Below, one piece after another: positions 7,234 through 16,315 of a stretch of DNA of 64,000 nt (position 1 is the first letter of the stretch; every line of letters starts with the position of its first letter). Origin of the DNA: Nocardia transvalensis NBRC 15921 (GTDB taxonomy: Bacteria; Actinomycetota; Actinomycetes; Mycobacteriales; Mycobacteriaceae). The notes beneath the pieces were generated by a model that was not told where the DNA came from, did no database searches, and saw only the letters and a list, made by a program, of their open reading frames with translations. A program made the translations under genes and the position numbers. The stretch lies in contig NZ_BAGL01000083.1 of the NCBI RefSeq assembly GCF_000308875.1, positions 1-64,000 on the forward strand. The letters run 5' to 3'.

Positions 7234-8673
7234 ATGGCGAAAGAGCTGCCGACGTCCCGGTTCGCCCGGGGAACGAAGCTGGGCGTGGCCGTCGCCGGCA
7301 ACGTCATTCGCGCGCAGCGCACCCGTCGGTCCATGCGCGGGCGCTCGGAGGCCGTCCGGGCGCGGATGGCCGAGGAGTCGATGCTCCGCGCGACCGAGCA
7401 GATGGTCATGGTGCTGGGCACCATGAAGGGCGTCGCGATGAAGCTCGGCCAGATGCTGTCGGTCCTGGATCTGGATCTGGTGCCGCCCGAACATCGCGAA
7501 CGGTTCCAGCGCAGGCTGGCGGTGCTGCGCGACAGCGCGCCCAACGTCTCGTTCGACACCATGCGCGCGGTGATCGAGGAGGACTTCGGCCGTCCCCTGC
7601 ACGAGGTCTTCGCCGAATTCGAACCGGAACCGATCGCCGCGGCGTCCATCGGCCAGGTGTATCGCGCGCTGCTGCACGACGGCCGCCAGGTCGCGGTGAA
7701 GGTCCAGTACCCGGGCATCGACGTGGCCGTGCGCGCGGATCTGAAGAACCTGGCCATGTTCCGCCGCGTCCTGCAGACGGCCATGCCGTGGGTGACGCCG
7801 GCGGTCCTCGACGAGCTGCGCCTGAACCTCGAGAGCGAACTCGACTACGTCGCCGAGGCGAATACCCAGCGTCAGATCGCCGACCTGTACGCCGACCACC
7901 CGTTCATCTTCGTGCCGCCGACCATGCCGGAGCTGTCGAGCACCCGCGTGCTGGTCAGCGAGTACTTCCCGGGCCGCGGCTTCGAGGAGATCCGCGCGCT
8001 GCCCGCCGCGGAACGCAATCGGGTCGGCGAGATCATCTACCGCTTCTACGTCGGATCGCTGTTCACCTTCAACGAGTTCTGCGGCGACCCGCATCCGGGC
8101 AATCTGCTGCTCGGCGAGGACGGCCGGGTGGCGTTCCTGGACTTCGGGCTGTTCAACCGGATGGACCCCAAGCACGTCCAGGCCGAGATCGCCGGCATCC
8201 GGGCCGCGGCCGAGGACCGCGCGGAGGACCTCTGGCACATCATGATCGACCGCGGCGTGATCGACGCGCCCGACGAGGTCACGCCCGAGGAATGCCTGGA
8301 GTACGTGCTCGCCGCCTGCGAGTGGGCGGTGCTGGACGAGGAGCTGACCATCACCCCCGAACTGGCCAGCGGCGCGTTCATCCTGGCCGTCGACCCGCGG
8401 GCCGGCGAGTACGCGGGGATGAAGCAGCAGAATCTGCCGCCCGAGCACCTGTTCTCCCGGCGCGCGGACTTCCTCACCTTCGGTGTCCTCGGCCAGCTGG
8501 AGGCCACCGCGAACTGGCATCGCATCGCCCGCGAATGGCTCTACGGAGATCCCCCGGTCACCGAACTCGGCAAGGCGCACCACGCCTGGCTGGGACAGCG
8601 CCCGGACCTCACGGCGAAGATCTCCTCCGGGAGCAAGAAGGCGGGCACGGCCAAACGCCGCCGCAAAGCGTAG
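7234..8673 (+). CDS. ABC1/AarF (UbiB-like) atypical kinase
   Basis: A 479-residue ABC1-family protein of the protein-kinase-like fold. Visible signatures are the KxGQ segment (GVAMKLGQMLSVLD), the Ala-rich loop AAASIGQV, the ATP-lysine strand QVAVKVQYPG, the catalytic region EFCGDPHPGNLLL and the metal-binding LDFGL. Family members influence quinone or lipid metabolism; the actinobacterial substrate is unknown. GGAGG precedes ATG 7234. The reductase gene follows after 26 bp on the same strand, so co-transcription is likely. The closest remembered relative is Rv0647c. Confidence 0.9.
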   Translation: MAKELPTSRFARGTKLGVAVAGNVIRAQRTRRSMRGRSEAVRARMAEESMLRATEQMVMVLGTMKGVAMKLGQMLSVLDLDLVPPEHRERFQRRLAVLRDSAPNVSFDTMRAVIEEDFGRPLHEVFAEFEPEPIAAASIGQVYRALLHDGRQVAVKVQYPGIDVAVRADLKNLAMFRRVLQTAMPWVTPAVLDELRLNLESELDYVAEANTQRQIADLYADHPFIFVPPTMPELSSTRVLVSEYFPGRGFEEIRALPAAERNRVGEIIYRFYVGSLFTFNEFCGDPHPGNLLLGEDGRVAFLDFGLFNRMDPKHVQAEIAGIRAAAEDRAEDLWHIMIDRGVIDAPDEVTPEECLEYVLAACEWAVLDEELTITPELASGAFILAVDPRAGEYAGMKQQNLPPEHLFSRRADFLTFGVLGQLEATANWHRIAREWLYGDPPVTELGKAHHAWLGQRPDLTAKISSGSKKAGTAKRRRKA

Positions 8674-8699
8674 TTGGAACAGCAGATGATGGGACATTC

Positions 8700-9941
8700 A
8701 TGGCAGACAGGGAATTCGACCTCGTGCTGTTCGGCGCGACCGGCTTCGTCGGCAAGCTGACCGCGCAGTATCTGGCGGACCACGCGCCCGCCGGGGCGCG
8801 CATCGCGCTGGCGGGCCGCTCACCGGAGAAGCTCACGAAGGTCCGGGACGGGCTCGGCGCGGCCGCGGCGGAATGGCCGCTGCTGGTGGCGGATTCGCTG
8901 GATCAGTGCGCACTGGACGGGCTCGCCGCGCGGACCGAGGTCGTCGTCACCACCGTCGGCCCGTACCTGCGCTACGGCCTGCCGCTCGCCCAGGCGTGCG
9001 CGCAGGCCGGCACCCACTACGCCGACCTCACCGGCGAGCCGCTGTTCATCCGCGAATGCATGGACCGCTTCCACGACCAGGCGGTGGCCAGCGGCGCGAA
9101 GATCGTGAATTCCTGTGGCTACGACTCGATTCCGTCCGATCTGAGCGTGTACCGGCTGTACCGGCGCTCGGTCGAGGACAACACCGGCGAACTCACCGAC
9201 ACCACGCTGGTCGCCTGGCTCAAGGGCGGCGCCAGCGGCGGCACCATCGACTCGGGCCGCGCGATGATGGAGGCGATCGCCGCCGACCGGACCAAGGGTT
9301 CGGTTCTCGCGCATCCCTATTCGCTGAGCCCCGACAAGGCCATGGACCCGGATGTCGGGCGGCAGTCCGACCAGGCCCTGGCCCGCGCGTCCAGCATCGA
9401 CCCGAGCCTCGACGGCTGGGTCGCCACCTTCGTCATGGCCGCGCACAACACCAAGATCGTGCGGCGCAGCAACGGCCTGCTGGGCTGGGTCTACGGCAAG
9501 AACTTCCGCTACCGCGAGGTGATGAGCGCCGGAAAGTCGCCAGCCGCACCGCTGGTCGCCGCGGGTATCGCCGGTGGCATCGTGGCGGGTCTGGCCACCG
9601 GGGCGGTGCTGTCGCGGGTGACCGCGGGCCGCAAGCTGCTCGACCGCGTGCTGCCGAAGCCGGGCACCGGCCCCAGCGAGGAGGCCCGGCGCAACGGCTG
9701 GTTCACAATGAAGACCTTCGCGCACACCACCTCCGGCGCGAAGTACGTGTGCACCTTCGCCGGGGAGGGCGATCCCGGATACCAGGCCACCGCGGTCCTG
9801 CTGGGCGAGTCCGGCCTGTGCCTGGCCTTCGACGACCTGCCCGAAGCCGCGGGCATCCTCACCCCGGCCGCGGCCATGGCCGACCCGCTCACCGACCGGC
9901 TGCGCGCGGCCGGTATGACGATCGAGGTGGACCGGGCCTGA
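8700..9941 (+). CDS. Saccharopine dehydrogenase-like (trans-acting enoyl reductase family) protein
   Basis: A 413-residue NAD(P)-dependent Rossmann protein. The N-terminus DLVLFGATGFVGKLTAQYL is the dinucleotide-binding motif. GYDSIPSDL and the long C-terminal domain match the mycobacterial Rv2449c/Rv2953 group. Rv2953 is a trans-acting enoyl reductase in phthiocerol/phenolphthiocerol lipid synthesis; the role here is unproven. A hydrophobic stretch (VAAGIAGGIVAGLATGAV) around residues 282-299 may contact membrane. The frame is open far upstream, but ATG 8700 is the first start after the kinase gene. It is probably co-transcribed with that kinase. Confidence 0.82.
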   Translation: MADREFDLVLFGATGFVGKLTAQYLADHAPAGARIALAGRSPEKLTKVRDGLGAAAAEWPLLVADSLDQCALDGLAARTEVVVTTVGPYLRYGLPLAQACAQAGTHYADLTGEPLFIRECMDRFHDQAVASGAKIVNSCGYDSIPSDLSVYRLYRRSVEDNTGELTDTTLVAWLKGGASGGTIDSGRAMMEAIAADRTKGSVLAHPYSLSPDKAMDPDVGRQSDQALARASSIDPSLDGWVATFVMAAHNTKIVRRSNGLLGWVYGKNFRYREVMSAGKSPAAPLVAAGIAGGIVAGLATGAVLSRVTAGRKLLDRVLPKPGTGPSEEARRNGWFTMKTFAHTTSGAKYVCTFAGEGDPGYQATAVLLGESGLCLAFDDLPEAAGILTPAAAMADPLTDRLRAAGMTIEVDRA

Positions 9942-10054
9942 CGCCCTGGCGGGCCGGAAGTCCGCATCCCGCAACGATTTTCACAAAGATGCCCGGGGTT
10001 TCGTGTGCCGCGTCACAACGTCGTTCGGCGTCGGCGCGGCGCACCCTCCGGTAG

Positions 10055-10070
10055 TGTCCCGAACGGGACA
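10055..10070. promoter_or_regulatory. 16-bp palindrome upstream of ESX-associated cassette
   Basis: TGTCCCG-AA-CGGGACA is a perfect inverted repeat 34 bp before the first start of the three-gene cassette, a position suited to an operator. No regulator is assigned. Confidence 0.45.
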
Positions 10071-10103
10071 GGTGGGTGCGGCGAGTGGAAGGGGGAGCGC
10101 CGG

Positions 10104-10493
10104 GTGGGCACACCGGACACCGGGCAGCAGACCGCCCGCGAACTCTATGCCGCGGCAACGGGTTCCGGCGGCGCGGTCTTCGAGATCGCCGAGGATGTGG
10201 CGCGCAATCTCGCCGCCGCCTGCGACCGCCTCGTCGAGGATCTGCAACGCGTCCGCCGCGCCGACCATCTGCTGACCGCAGTCACCGGCTTCCCCGAGCT
10301 GCCCTCCGGCTGCGGGCTCGCTCGCGGCTTCGGTGACAAGGGCCGCGAATTCGTCGACACCGTGCTCTCCTTCCAGGAGACGGCCCTGCTGTTCAAGGCC
10401 GCCTATCTGGCCGCGGGCAAACACTTCGCCGAAGCGGAGGCGGCCAACCGCGCCGCGCTGGAACTGGCCGCGGCCCGGTTGGAGGCTCGGTGA
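10104..10493 (+). CDS. EspC-like / type VII secretion-target-like small protein
   Basis: A 129-residue Ala-rich helical protein. The frame is open earlier, but GTG 10104 has GGGGGAG 6 bases upstream. The C-terminal half (FELPSG-like turn, then DKGREFVDTV and AYLAAGKHFAEAEAANRAAL) resembles EspC/ESX-associated secretion targets, in which a helix-turn-helix ends in a 'y/f-x-x-x-E/D-AN' segment. No signal peptide is present, as expected for ESX substrates. It overlaps the next gene by 4 bases (GTGA). Family assignment is tentative; the EspG-like gene two places downstream supports it. Confidence 0.6.
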   Translation: MGTPDTGQQTARELYAAATGSGGAVFEIAEDVARNLAAACDRLVEDLQRVRRADHLLTAVTGFPELPSGCGLARGFGDKGREFVDTVLSFQETALLFKAAYLAAGKHFAEAEAANRAALELAAARLEAR

Positions 10494-11110
10494 CATCCGA
10501 CGACCCCGACCTAACCCCCACCCCGCCACACCCGCCGACCGACGGCGAGACCGACCCGCCCTACGTCCCGGACCGGGAGGTGTTCGGCGCGCACACCCAC
10601 CAGGAACTCTGGGATCTGGTGCACGAGGCGCTCGATCCCGGCGCGCTCGGGCAATCGGCCGACGCCTGGCGCCGCGGCGCCGATCTGGTCGGCGAGGCCT
10701 TCCGCACCTTCGCCGACAGCACGAACGCCGAATTCGGCCGCTGGGGCGGGCAGGCGCGGGACGCGGCGCTCGAGGCCACCCGCGAATTCGCCGCGCGCGG
10801 CAGCGCGGTCTCGGAGGTCTGCGCCGCGCTGCACCGGCTGCTGGAGGCCGATGCCGAAGCGGCCCAGGTGATCCGGGACGCCATCCCGCCGCCGCCACCG
10901 CCCTACCAGCCACTCGAGGACCCCGCCTCCGAGGCGGTGCACGGCGGCCGCCGCCGCATGGAGTACGAGGTGGCCGCCGCCGCGGCCCTGGCCGACGCCC
11001 GCGACGTCATGACCTACGTCTACAACCCGACCCTGCCCGCATCCGGGGACCGGGTTCCCCGATTCACACCGGCGCCACGGGGACCCGGCTCGGGCGGGGG
11101 GCGTCGGTAG
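10490..11110 (+). CDS. Putative ESX-associated protein with Pro-rich segments
   Basis: A 206-residue protein with no confident family. A Pro-rich N-terminus (residues 8-26) leads to an acidic helical core containing WRRGADLVGEAFRTF and FGRWGGQARDAALEA, reminiscent of the WxG/helical hairpins of ESX and PPE substrates. A PPPPPPYQP linker (about 129-137) and a second helix with a Gly/Arg-rich tail follow. GTG 10490 overlaps the upstream stop, and its own stop shares one base with the start of the EspG-like gene, so all three are translationally coupled. Confidence 0.55.
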   Translation: MTSDDPDLTPTPPHPPTDGETDPPYVPDREVFGAHTHQELWDLVHEALDPGALGQSADAWRRGADLVGEAFRTFADSTNAEFGRWGGQARDAALEATREFAARGSAVSEVCAALHRLLEADAEAAQVIRDAIPPPPPPYQPLEDPASEAVHGGRRRMEYEVAAAAALADARDVMTYVYNPTLPASGDRVPRFTPAPRGPGSGGGRR

Positions 11111-11811
11111 TGAAGTGGGTGCTGACCCCTGACGAGTTCACGCACGTCTGGGCTACCGAGACAGGTTTGGATCGCCGCCCTTACCCCGTAAACATGATGC
11201 CCGCGGCCACCGCGCGCACCGAATCCGAGTACGCCGCACTGGGTTTGCGGCATCGGTACGCCCGCAACACCGACCCGGACCTGACCGCCGCGCTCATGCT
11301 GTGCGCGCGGACCGACGCCACCACCATCACCGTGACCGGCGAGCGAGCGCCCGACGAGCGAATCCTCGCCTTCGCCGCGGTCGTGCACCACCACGCCGGC
11401 ATCCTCGTCGCCCGCTCCGACACCGTCACCGTGACGGTCTGCCACACCCGCGCCGTGGGCGGCAAACTGGTCGAGGTGATCGGCTCGGCCCCGCCGGGCA
11501 AACAGTCGGTCATGCGCGAACCGCAGGACGCGGTCCTCGCCCCGGACGATCCGCCGCCGTTCCCGGACAACGGCCGCCCCGGCCCCACCCGCTTCCGGCA
11601 CAAGCTGCGCGAACCCGTCGACGCGCGCGGCTTCATCACCGTCACCGTCGCCCCCGAGAACCCGATGTCGCCGCCCACGCGCCACCGCACCTGGCTCGAT
11701 TTCAGCGGCGACGGCCGCTATCTGCTGACGACCGCGGCCGATCTGGTGCTGACGCCCGTCTCCGACAACGACTTCGCCGCCCAGCTGATGAAGTTGGCGG
11801 GTTTGCGCTAG
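11110..11811 (+). CDS. EspG-family ESX secretion-associated protein
   Basis: A 233-residue protein matching the EspG fold family, the cytosolic chaperones that bind PE/PPE substrates in mycobacterial ESX systems. The N-terminal WVLTPDEFTHVWATETGLDRRPYPV, the central beta-rich region and the TRHRTWLDFSGDGRYLL segment near the C-terminus fit. The GTG start overlaps the upstream TAG by one base. It closes a compact three-gene operon, with no ESX core genes (EccB-E, MycP) nearby, so any secretion would rely on an apparatus encoded elsewhere. Confidence 0.75.
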   Translation: MKWVLTPDEFTHVWATETGLDRRPYPVNMMPAATARTESEYAALGLRHRYARNTDPDLTAALMLCARTDATTITVTGERAPDERILAFAAVVHHHAGILVARSDTVTVTVCHTRAVGGKLVEVIGSAPPGKQSVMREPQDAVLAPDDPPPFPDNGRPGPTRFRHKLREPVDARGFITVTVAPENPMSPPTRHRTWLDFSGDGRYLLTTAADLVLTPVSDNDFAAQLMKLAGLR

Positions 11812-11834
11812 AGCGGGTGGCACACTGCACTGTT

Positions 11835-12683
11835 ATGGCTAAGTCTCCCTGGTCCAAGCAGGTCACCAAGGCCCTGCGCGCCGACGGGGTCGATCTCTCC
11901 GCGATCGACACCTCCGCGACACCGGGCTTCAAGGGCAACAAGAAGTCCGGCGAGCAGTTGCTGGCCGAGCGGGGCCAGGTGCTGTCGGATCTCCAGGAGA
12001 AGCTGTTCGCCAACGGCCGCTCCGGCGATCCGCGCAACGTGCTGCTGGTCCTGCAGGGCATGGATACCGCGGGCAAGGGTGGCATCGTCCGGCACGTCAT
12101 CGGTTCGGTGGATCCGCAGGGCGTCGACCACGCCGCCTTCGGCGTGCCCACCGCCGAGGAGAAGCGCCACCACTATCTGTGGCGGATCCGCCGCAGGCTG
12201 CCCACCGGCGGGCAGCTCGGGGTGTTCGACCGCTCGCACTACGAGGACGTGCTGGTGGTCCGCGTGCACGACATGGTCCCGCCGGAGGTCTGGGAAAAGC
12301 GCTACGACGAGATCAACAAATTCGAGCGCAAGATCGTCGACTCCGGCACCACGCTGATCAAGGTCGCCATGTTCGTCTCGCTGGACGAGCAGAAGAAGCG
12401 GCTGGCCGAGCGGCTCGACCGCCCCGACAAATACTGGAAGTTCAACCCCGGCGATATCGACGAACGCGCCTACTGGCCCGCCTACCAGGCGGCATACCAG
12501 GCCGTCCTGGACCGCACCTCGACCGACTACGCCCCCTGGTACGTCCTGCCCGCCGACCGCAAGTGGTACGCCCGCCTCGCGGTCACCGAACTGCTCATCG
12601 ACGCCCTGGACAAGCTGAAGCTGGACTGGCCGGGGCCGCTGTTCGACATCGAGGAGCAGAAGAAGAGGCTCGCCGCCTCCTAA
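11835..12683 (+). CDS. ppk2: PPK2-family polyphosphate:nucleotide phosphotransferase
   Basis: A 282-residue PPK2 kinase transferring phosphate between polyphosphate and nucleotides. Walker A is LQGMDTAGKGG, and Walker B is in VFDRSHYEDVLVVRVH. The lid-region arginines lie in YLWRIRRRLPTGG. The C-terminal APWYVLPADRKWYARL is typical of the family. The 'GMDxAGK...DPQGV...SHYEDVLVVRV' pattern resembles the class that uses AMP/ADP rather than Rv3232c-type class I; which direction dominates cannot be read. ATG 11835 lies 23 bp after the EspG-like stop. A copy of the interspersed palindromic repeat follows 31 bp downstream. Confidence 0.9.
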   Translation: MAKSPWSKQVTKALRADGVDLSAIDTSATPGFKGNKKSGEQLLAERGQVLSDLQEKLFANGRSGDPRNVLLVLQGMDTAGKGGIVRHVIGSVDPQGVDHAAFGVPTAEEKRHHYLWRIRRRLPTGGQLGVFDRSHYEDVLVVRVHDMVPPEVWEKRYDEINKFERKIVDSGTTLIKVAMFVSLDEQKKRLAERLDRPDKYWKFNPGDIDERAYWPAYQAAYQAVLDRTSTDYAPWYVLPADRKWYARLAVTELLIDALDKLKLDWPGPLFDIEEQKKRLAAS

Positions 12684-12713
12684 CGGATTCCGGCACGCCG
12701 CGCCGTCTCCCTT

Positions 12714-12736
12714 TTCCGGCACGCTTTTGGCCGGAA
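12714..12736 (+). repeat. Interspersed 23-bp palindromic repeat, copy a
   Basis: Arms TTCCGGC and GCCGGAA enclose the 9-base loop ACGCTTTTG. A half-unit (TTCCGGCACGC) precedes it at 12688-12698. It lies in the 3' region of the PPK2 gene. Confidence 0.85.
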
Positions 12737-12877
12737 TCTCGAGGGTTTCTCAGGTCCACCCGCAATCATGTGATCCGGAGCGGGCAGCGGCACCGCGCCC
12801 GCCCCGCGGCGGACCCGTACCATCGCAGACGGCACCGGACGGCTGTCCGCACGAATTCACAGGAAGGCGACTCGAAG

Positions 12878-13654
12878 GTGAGCAAGAATCAGCGAGGTAA
12901 GAACCCCCTGGCCTCGGTGCAGGGCGGCGATCGCACCCGCACCATCATGATTCAGGTGGGTGTCGGGGCCGTGCTGGTCGCGCTCATCGCCGCCATCGGC
13001 ATCAGCGTCGCGGTGAAGAACAACAAAAAGAACGACCCGGGCCCCACGCCGTCGGTGGCCGCCAATTCGGCGGACCCGGCCGCGACCCCCGGCTCGCTCA
13101 CCGACAAGGGCGCCATCCGCATCGGCAAGCCGGACGCCAAGGTCACCGTCCGCGTGGTCGCCGACCTCCAGTGCCCGGCCTGCCAGATGTTCGAGCAGTC
13201 CAACGGCAAGGTCCTCGAGGACGAGGTCAAGTCCGGCAAGGCCGCGGTCGAGTACAACATCATCGCCTTCCTGGACAAGATGTCGTCCGGCACCCGCTAC
13301 TCCTCGCGCGGCGCCAACGCGGCCTACTGCGTGGCCGAGGCCGACCCGTCGAAGTTCCTGCCGTGGCTGACCACCATGTACCAGCAGCAGCCCCCGGAGA
13401 ACGGCACCGGCCTCACCGACGACCAGATCGTGCAGATCGCCCAGGCCGCCGGCTACACCGATCCCAAGACCGCGGAGTGCATCACCAGCGACAAGTACGA
13501 CAAGTTCGTCCAGAAGACGACCAAGGACGTGCTGGGCGAGGGCATTCAGTCCACCCCGTCGGTCTTCGTGAACGGCACCCAGATCAAGACCCAGCAGGAA
13601 CTCATGCAGCCCGACGGCCTGCGGCAGACCATCGAGGCGGCGGCCGCGAAGTGA
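12878..13654 (+). CDS. Membrane-anchored DsbA-like thioredoxin-fold protein
   Basis: A 258-residue extracytoplasmic thiol oxidoreductase. One N-terminal transmembrane helix (IQVGVGAVLVALIAAIGISVAV) anchors it. After a Pro/Ala linker comes the thioredoxin-like domain with active site CPAC (VADLQCPACQMFEQ) and cis-Pro segment STPSVFVNG, as in Rv2969c-type proteins. GTG 12878 follows an AGGAAGG element. Its stop overlaps the start of the VKOR gene (GTGA). Together they should introduce disulfides into exported proteins, with the VKOR partner reoxidising the CPAC. Confidence 0.9.
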   Translation: MSKNQRGKNPLASVQGGDRTRTIMIQVGVGAVLVALIAAIGISVAVKNNKKNDPGPTPSVAANSADPAATPGSLTDKGAIRIGKPDAKVTVRVVADLQCPACQMFEQSNGKVLEDEVKSGKAAVEYNIIAFLDKMSSGTRYSSRGANAAYCVAEADPSKFLPWLTTMYQQQPPENGTGLTDDQIVQIAQAAGYTDPKTAECITSDKYDKFVQKTTKDVLGEGIQSTPSVFVNGTQIKTQQELMQPDGLRQTIEAAAAK

Positions 13655-14208
13655 CCACACGTTCCGCGTGGATCCTGCTGATCGGCGGGCTCGCGGGCTG
13701 GATCGCCGCGGTCACGCTGACCGTCGAGCGGTTCAAGCTGTTCATGGATCCCAGCTACCGGCCCTCGTGCAGCATCAATCCGATCCTGTCGTGCGGTTCG
13801 GTGATGGCGACCGACCAGGCTTCGGTATTCGGATTCCCCAACCCGCTGATCGGCGTGGTCGGGTTCTCGGTGCTGGTCACGCTGGCCGTCCTCGCCGTGG
13901 CGAATGTGACCATGCCGCGCTGGATCTGGGGCGGCCTGTGGCTGGGCCTGGCGCTCGGCATGGTCTTCATCGGCTGGCTGATCTTCCAGAGCCTGTACCG
14001 GATCAACGCGCTGTGCCCGTACTGCATGGTGGTGTGGGCGATCACCCCGATCCTGCTGGCCGTGGTCACCGAACAACTCTGGGGCGGCGCGCGCGGCCCG
14101 CTGCGCATCGTCGCGGAGTGGCGCTGGACGGTCGTGGTCGTCTACTACGCCGTCGTCCTGGTGCTGGTGTTCCTGAAGTTCCAGGACTACTGGATGTCGC
14201 TGGTCTGA
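13651..14208 (+). CDS. Vitamin K epoxide reductase (VKOR) family protein
   Basis: A 185-residue integral membrane protein with four or five helices. It carries both VKOR cysteine pairs: the loop pair in CSINPILSCGS and the CxxC active site in LCPYCMVVWA. Bacterial VKOR reoxidises DsbA-like partners using quinone. The GTG start overlaps the upstream DsbA-like stop by 4 bases, directly supporting partnership. It ends 9 bp from the convergent HtrA-like gene. Confidence 0.92.
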   Translation: MTTRSAWILLIGGLAGWIAAVTLTVERFKLFMDPSYRPSCSINPILSCGSVMATDQASVFGFPNPLIGVVGFSVLVTLAVLAVANVTMPRWIWGGLWLGLALGMVFIGWLIFQSLYRINALCPYCMVVWAITPILLAVVTEQLWGGARGPLRIVAEWRWTVVVVYYAVVLVLVFLKFQDYWMSLV

Positions 14209-14217
14209 GCCGGTCGC

Positions 14218-15330
14218 TCAGTTCGGCGGCCCCGGCGCCAGCACCACGACGACCGAGCGCTGGGACCCGTCCGCGTCGAGTACGTCCAGGTGGACGGAGT
14301 CGTTGGGTTTGCGCAGGTTGAGCGCGGCCTTCAGCGCACGCACGGAACCGATCTCGCGCCCGTCGATCCCGGTGATCACCTCGCCCTCGGACAACCCCGC
14401 CGCGTAGGCCGGCGTGCCGTAGAGCGCGGATTCGATGCGCGCGCCGGAGGGTTTGGCGTCCTGCGTGATCACGCCCAGCGTCGCGGTGGGCCCGACGTGC
14501 ACGGTCTCGGTCGCGGTCCCCGAGCGGATCTGGCGCACGACACCCATCGCCCGATCGATCGGCACGGCGTACCCGCTGGCCCGCCCCGCCGCCTTGGACA
14601 CATCCCCGGTCGCGGCGGTGATCACGCCGACCACCGCGCCGTAGCGGTCGGCCAGCGCGCCGCCGGACTGCCCGGAGGTCACGGGCGCCGCGATCTCCAC
14701 CATCCCGGTCAGCTCCTTACGCGAATAGTCCGCGGAATTGCGGGCCACGATCGAGGAGTCCAGCCCGGTCACGGTCCCCGGCGTCGCGGTCGGCGAACCG
14801 GTGCCCCCGGCATTGCCGACGGCCAGCACCTCGTCACCGATCCGCAGCGCACCCGAACTGCCGATGCGGGCCACCGGCAACCCACCGGCCCGCGACAGCG
14901 CCAGCAGCGCGATATCGGCGTCGGAGTCGTAGCCGAGCACGGTCGCGGAGTACTGTCCGCCGGTCCCGATATCGCCCACCGTGATGGAATCCGCGCCCTT
15001 GACCACGTGATGGCTGGTCAGCACCTCACCGTCGGCGGTGAGCACGATGCCCGAACCCGCCGCGCTCGTCCCCGCCGGCCGCAGCGCCACATTGACATTC
15101 GCCAGATGCGGCTCGATCGTGCTCGCGACCGCGGCCGGATCCATCGGCGGCAGCGGCGGGCCGAGCAGCGTCGCGGTGGGTTCCCCGACGGCCCAGTGCG
15201 GCAGCCCGCCACGGAAGCCGAACAGGGCGACCACGGCCACCACGACGGACACCAGCACCACCAGCGTCCGCCCGCCCCGTCCGGGCCGGTCGCCCGCCCG
15301 GGTGTCGTCGTACCGCCGATCCTCGTACAT
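14218..15330 (-). CDS. HtrA/DegP-like serine protease with PDZ domain
   Basis: A 370-residue trypsin-like protease with one N-terminal membrane helix (TLVVLVSVVVAVVALFGF), so the catalytic part is outside the membrane. The triad is visible as His in VLTSHHVV, Asp in YDSDADIALL and Ser in TSGQSGGAL. A C-terminal PDZ domain (from TLGVITQDAKPSGA, with AAGLSEGEVITGIDG) follows. Such proteases act in envelope protein quality control. ATG 15330 has GGGAG 6 bases upstream; GTG 15351 is in frame but has no such site. Confidence 0.9.
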   Translation of the reverse strand: MYEDRRYDDTRAGDRPGRGGRTLVVLVSVVVAVVALFGFRGGLPHWAVGEPTATLLGPPLPPMDPAAVASTIEPHLANVNVALRPAGTSAAGSGIVLTADGEVLTSHHVVKGADSITVGDIGTGGQYSATVLGYDSDADIALLALSRAGGLPVARIGSSGALRIGDEVLAVGNAGGTGSPTATPGTVTGLDSSIVARNSADYSRKELTGMVEIAAPVTSGQSGGALADRYGAVVGVITAATGDVSKAAGRASGYAVPIDRAMGVVRQIRSGTATETVHVGPTATLGVITQDAKPSGARIESALYGTPAYAAGLSEGEVITGIDGREIGSVRALKAALNLRKPNDSVHLDVLDADGSQRSVVVVLAPGPPN

Positions 15331-15470
15331 GGCCACTCCCGCCTCGTACACGCCTCGCAGGCTCCGGCGATTGTGTTTCTATATGTAGCAGCACGGCGCG
15401 CCGAGCGCGCCAGTTCCTGTAACACCTGTGTACCGGCCATACATCCCGCCTGGTCGCGGCCACAACGGGA

Positions 15471-16214
15471 TCAATGATTCAGGGCCGCCACCACGAACAT
15501 GAACGCGGTACCCGCGACCGTGCACAGCAGGACCAGCCGCGACGGCCGTCCGGCGTGTGCCTCCGGCAGGATGTCCCCGGTCGCCAGATACAGCAGGAAC
15601 CCCGCGAAATACCCCAGGTACAGCCCGGCCAGATTCGACGGCACGTGGATCAGGGTGCCGATCACCGCGCCGACCACCGGGGCCAGCGCGTCGAGCCACA
15701 GCAACACCAGCGCCCGCCGGTGTGCGTTGCCGTACAGGGTCGGGATGGTGAAGGCGTTGAACCCGTCGGCGAAGTCGTGGGAGATCACCGCGATCGCCAC
15801 CGAGATGCCCAGTGCCGTCCCCGCCTGGAAGCCCACGCCGATACTCAGCCCGTCGAGCATGCTGTGGAAGATCAGCCCGCACGCGGCGATGATCCCGACC
15901 GACTGGAAATCGTGGGTGTGACTGCCGAATTCGCTCTCGTGACCGACGTGGATGGCGGTCGCCTGCTCCATGATGTGGACGGTGAAGAATCCCACAACGG
16001 CCGCGACCAGCGCCCCCGGCACCCCGGCCACCGTGGAGTGCGACTCCTCGAGGGCGTCCGGTATCAGGTCGAATGCCACGACGCCGAGCATCACGCCCGC
16101 GGCCAGGCCGAGCACGATGCGCTTGCGCTCGCCGATGCGGGCCGCGACGAGTCCGCCGACCAGAGTCGAGCACAGCGAGATCAGCGAAATCAGAATCGCC
16201 ACGTCGATCAGCAT
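15471..16214 (-). CDS. ZIP-family metal transporter
   Basis: A 247-residue protein with about eight hydrophobic helices. The ZIP metal-binding helices are clear: HSMLDGLSIGVGF (TM4) and ISHDFADGFNAF (TM5). A His-containing loop (HVGHESEFGSHTHDFQ) lies between helices 3 and 4. It probably imports zinc or another divalent metal. The gene is divergent from the alcohol dehydrogenase with 101 bp between them. No zinc-regulator box was recognised. Confidence 0.88.
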   Translation of the reverse strand: MLIDVAILISLISLCSTLVGGLVAARIGERKRIVLGLAAGVMLGVVAFDLIPDALEESHSTVAGVPGALVAAVVGFFTVHIMEQATAIHVGHESEFGSHTHDFQSVGIIAACGLIFHSMLDGLSIGVGFQAGTALGISVAIAVISHDFADGFNAFTIPTLYGNAHRRALVLLWLDALAPVVGAVIGTLIHVPSNLAGLYLGYFAGFLLYLATGDILPEAHAGRPSRLVLLCTVAGTAFMFVVAALNH

Positions 16215-16315
16215 GTGCCATCCGCTGGCGCATCTCGGGCAAATCAGACCGGCGAGTTCGGGCCCCGCGGCCGGGCCGTTTGCGATGCGAACTATGCGGG
16301 AGTAGGCATGAACGC

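Noticed and set aside
7108..10070. A shared operator linking the palindromes at 7108 and 10055
   Set aside because: Both contain TGTCC/GGACA, but the spacing differs (one versus a longer arm with two centre bases) and the first lies after a stop codon, so common regulation is not supported.
9942..10103. Longer start for the first ESX-associated gene at 10005
   Set aside because: The extension is Arg-rich, crosses the palindrome at 10055 and has no ribosome site; GTG 10104 has an ideal one.
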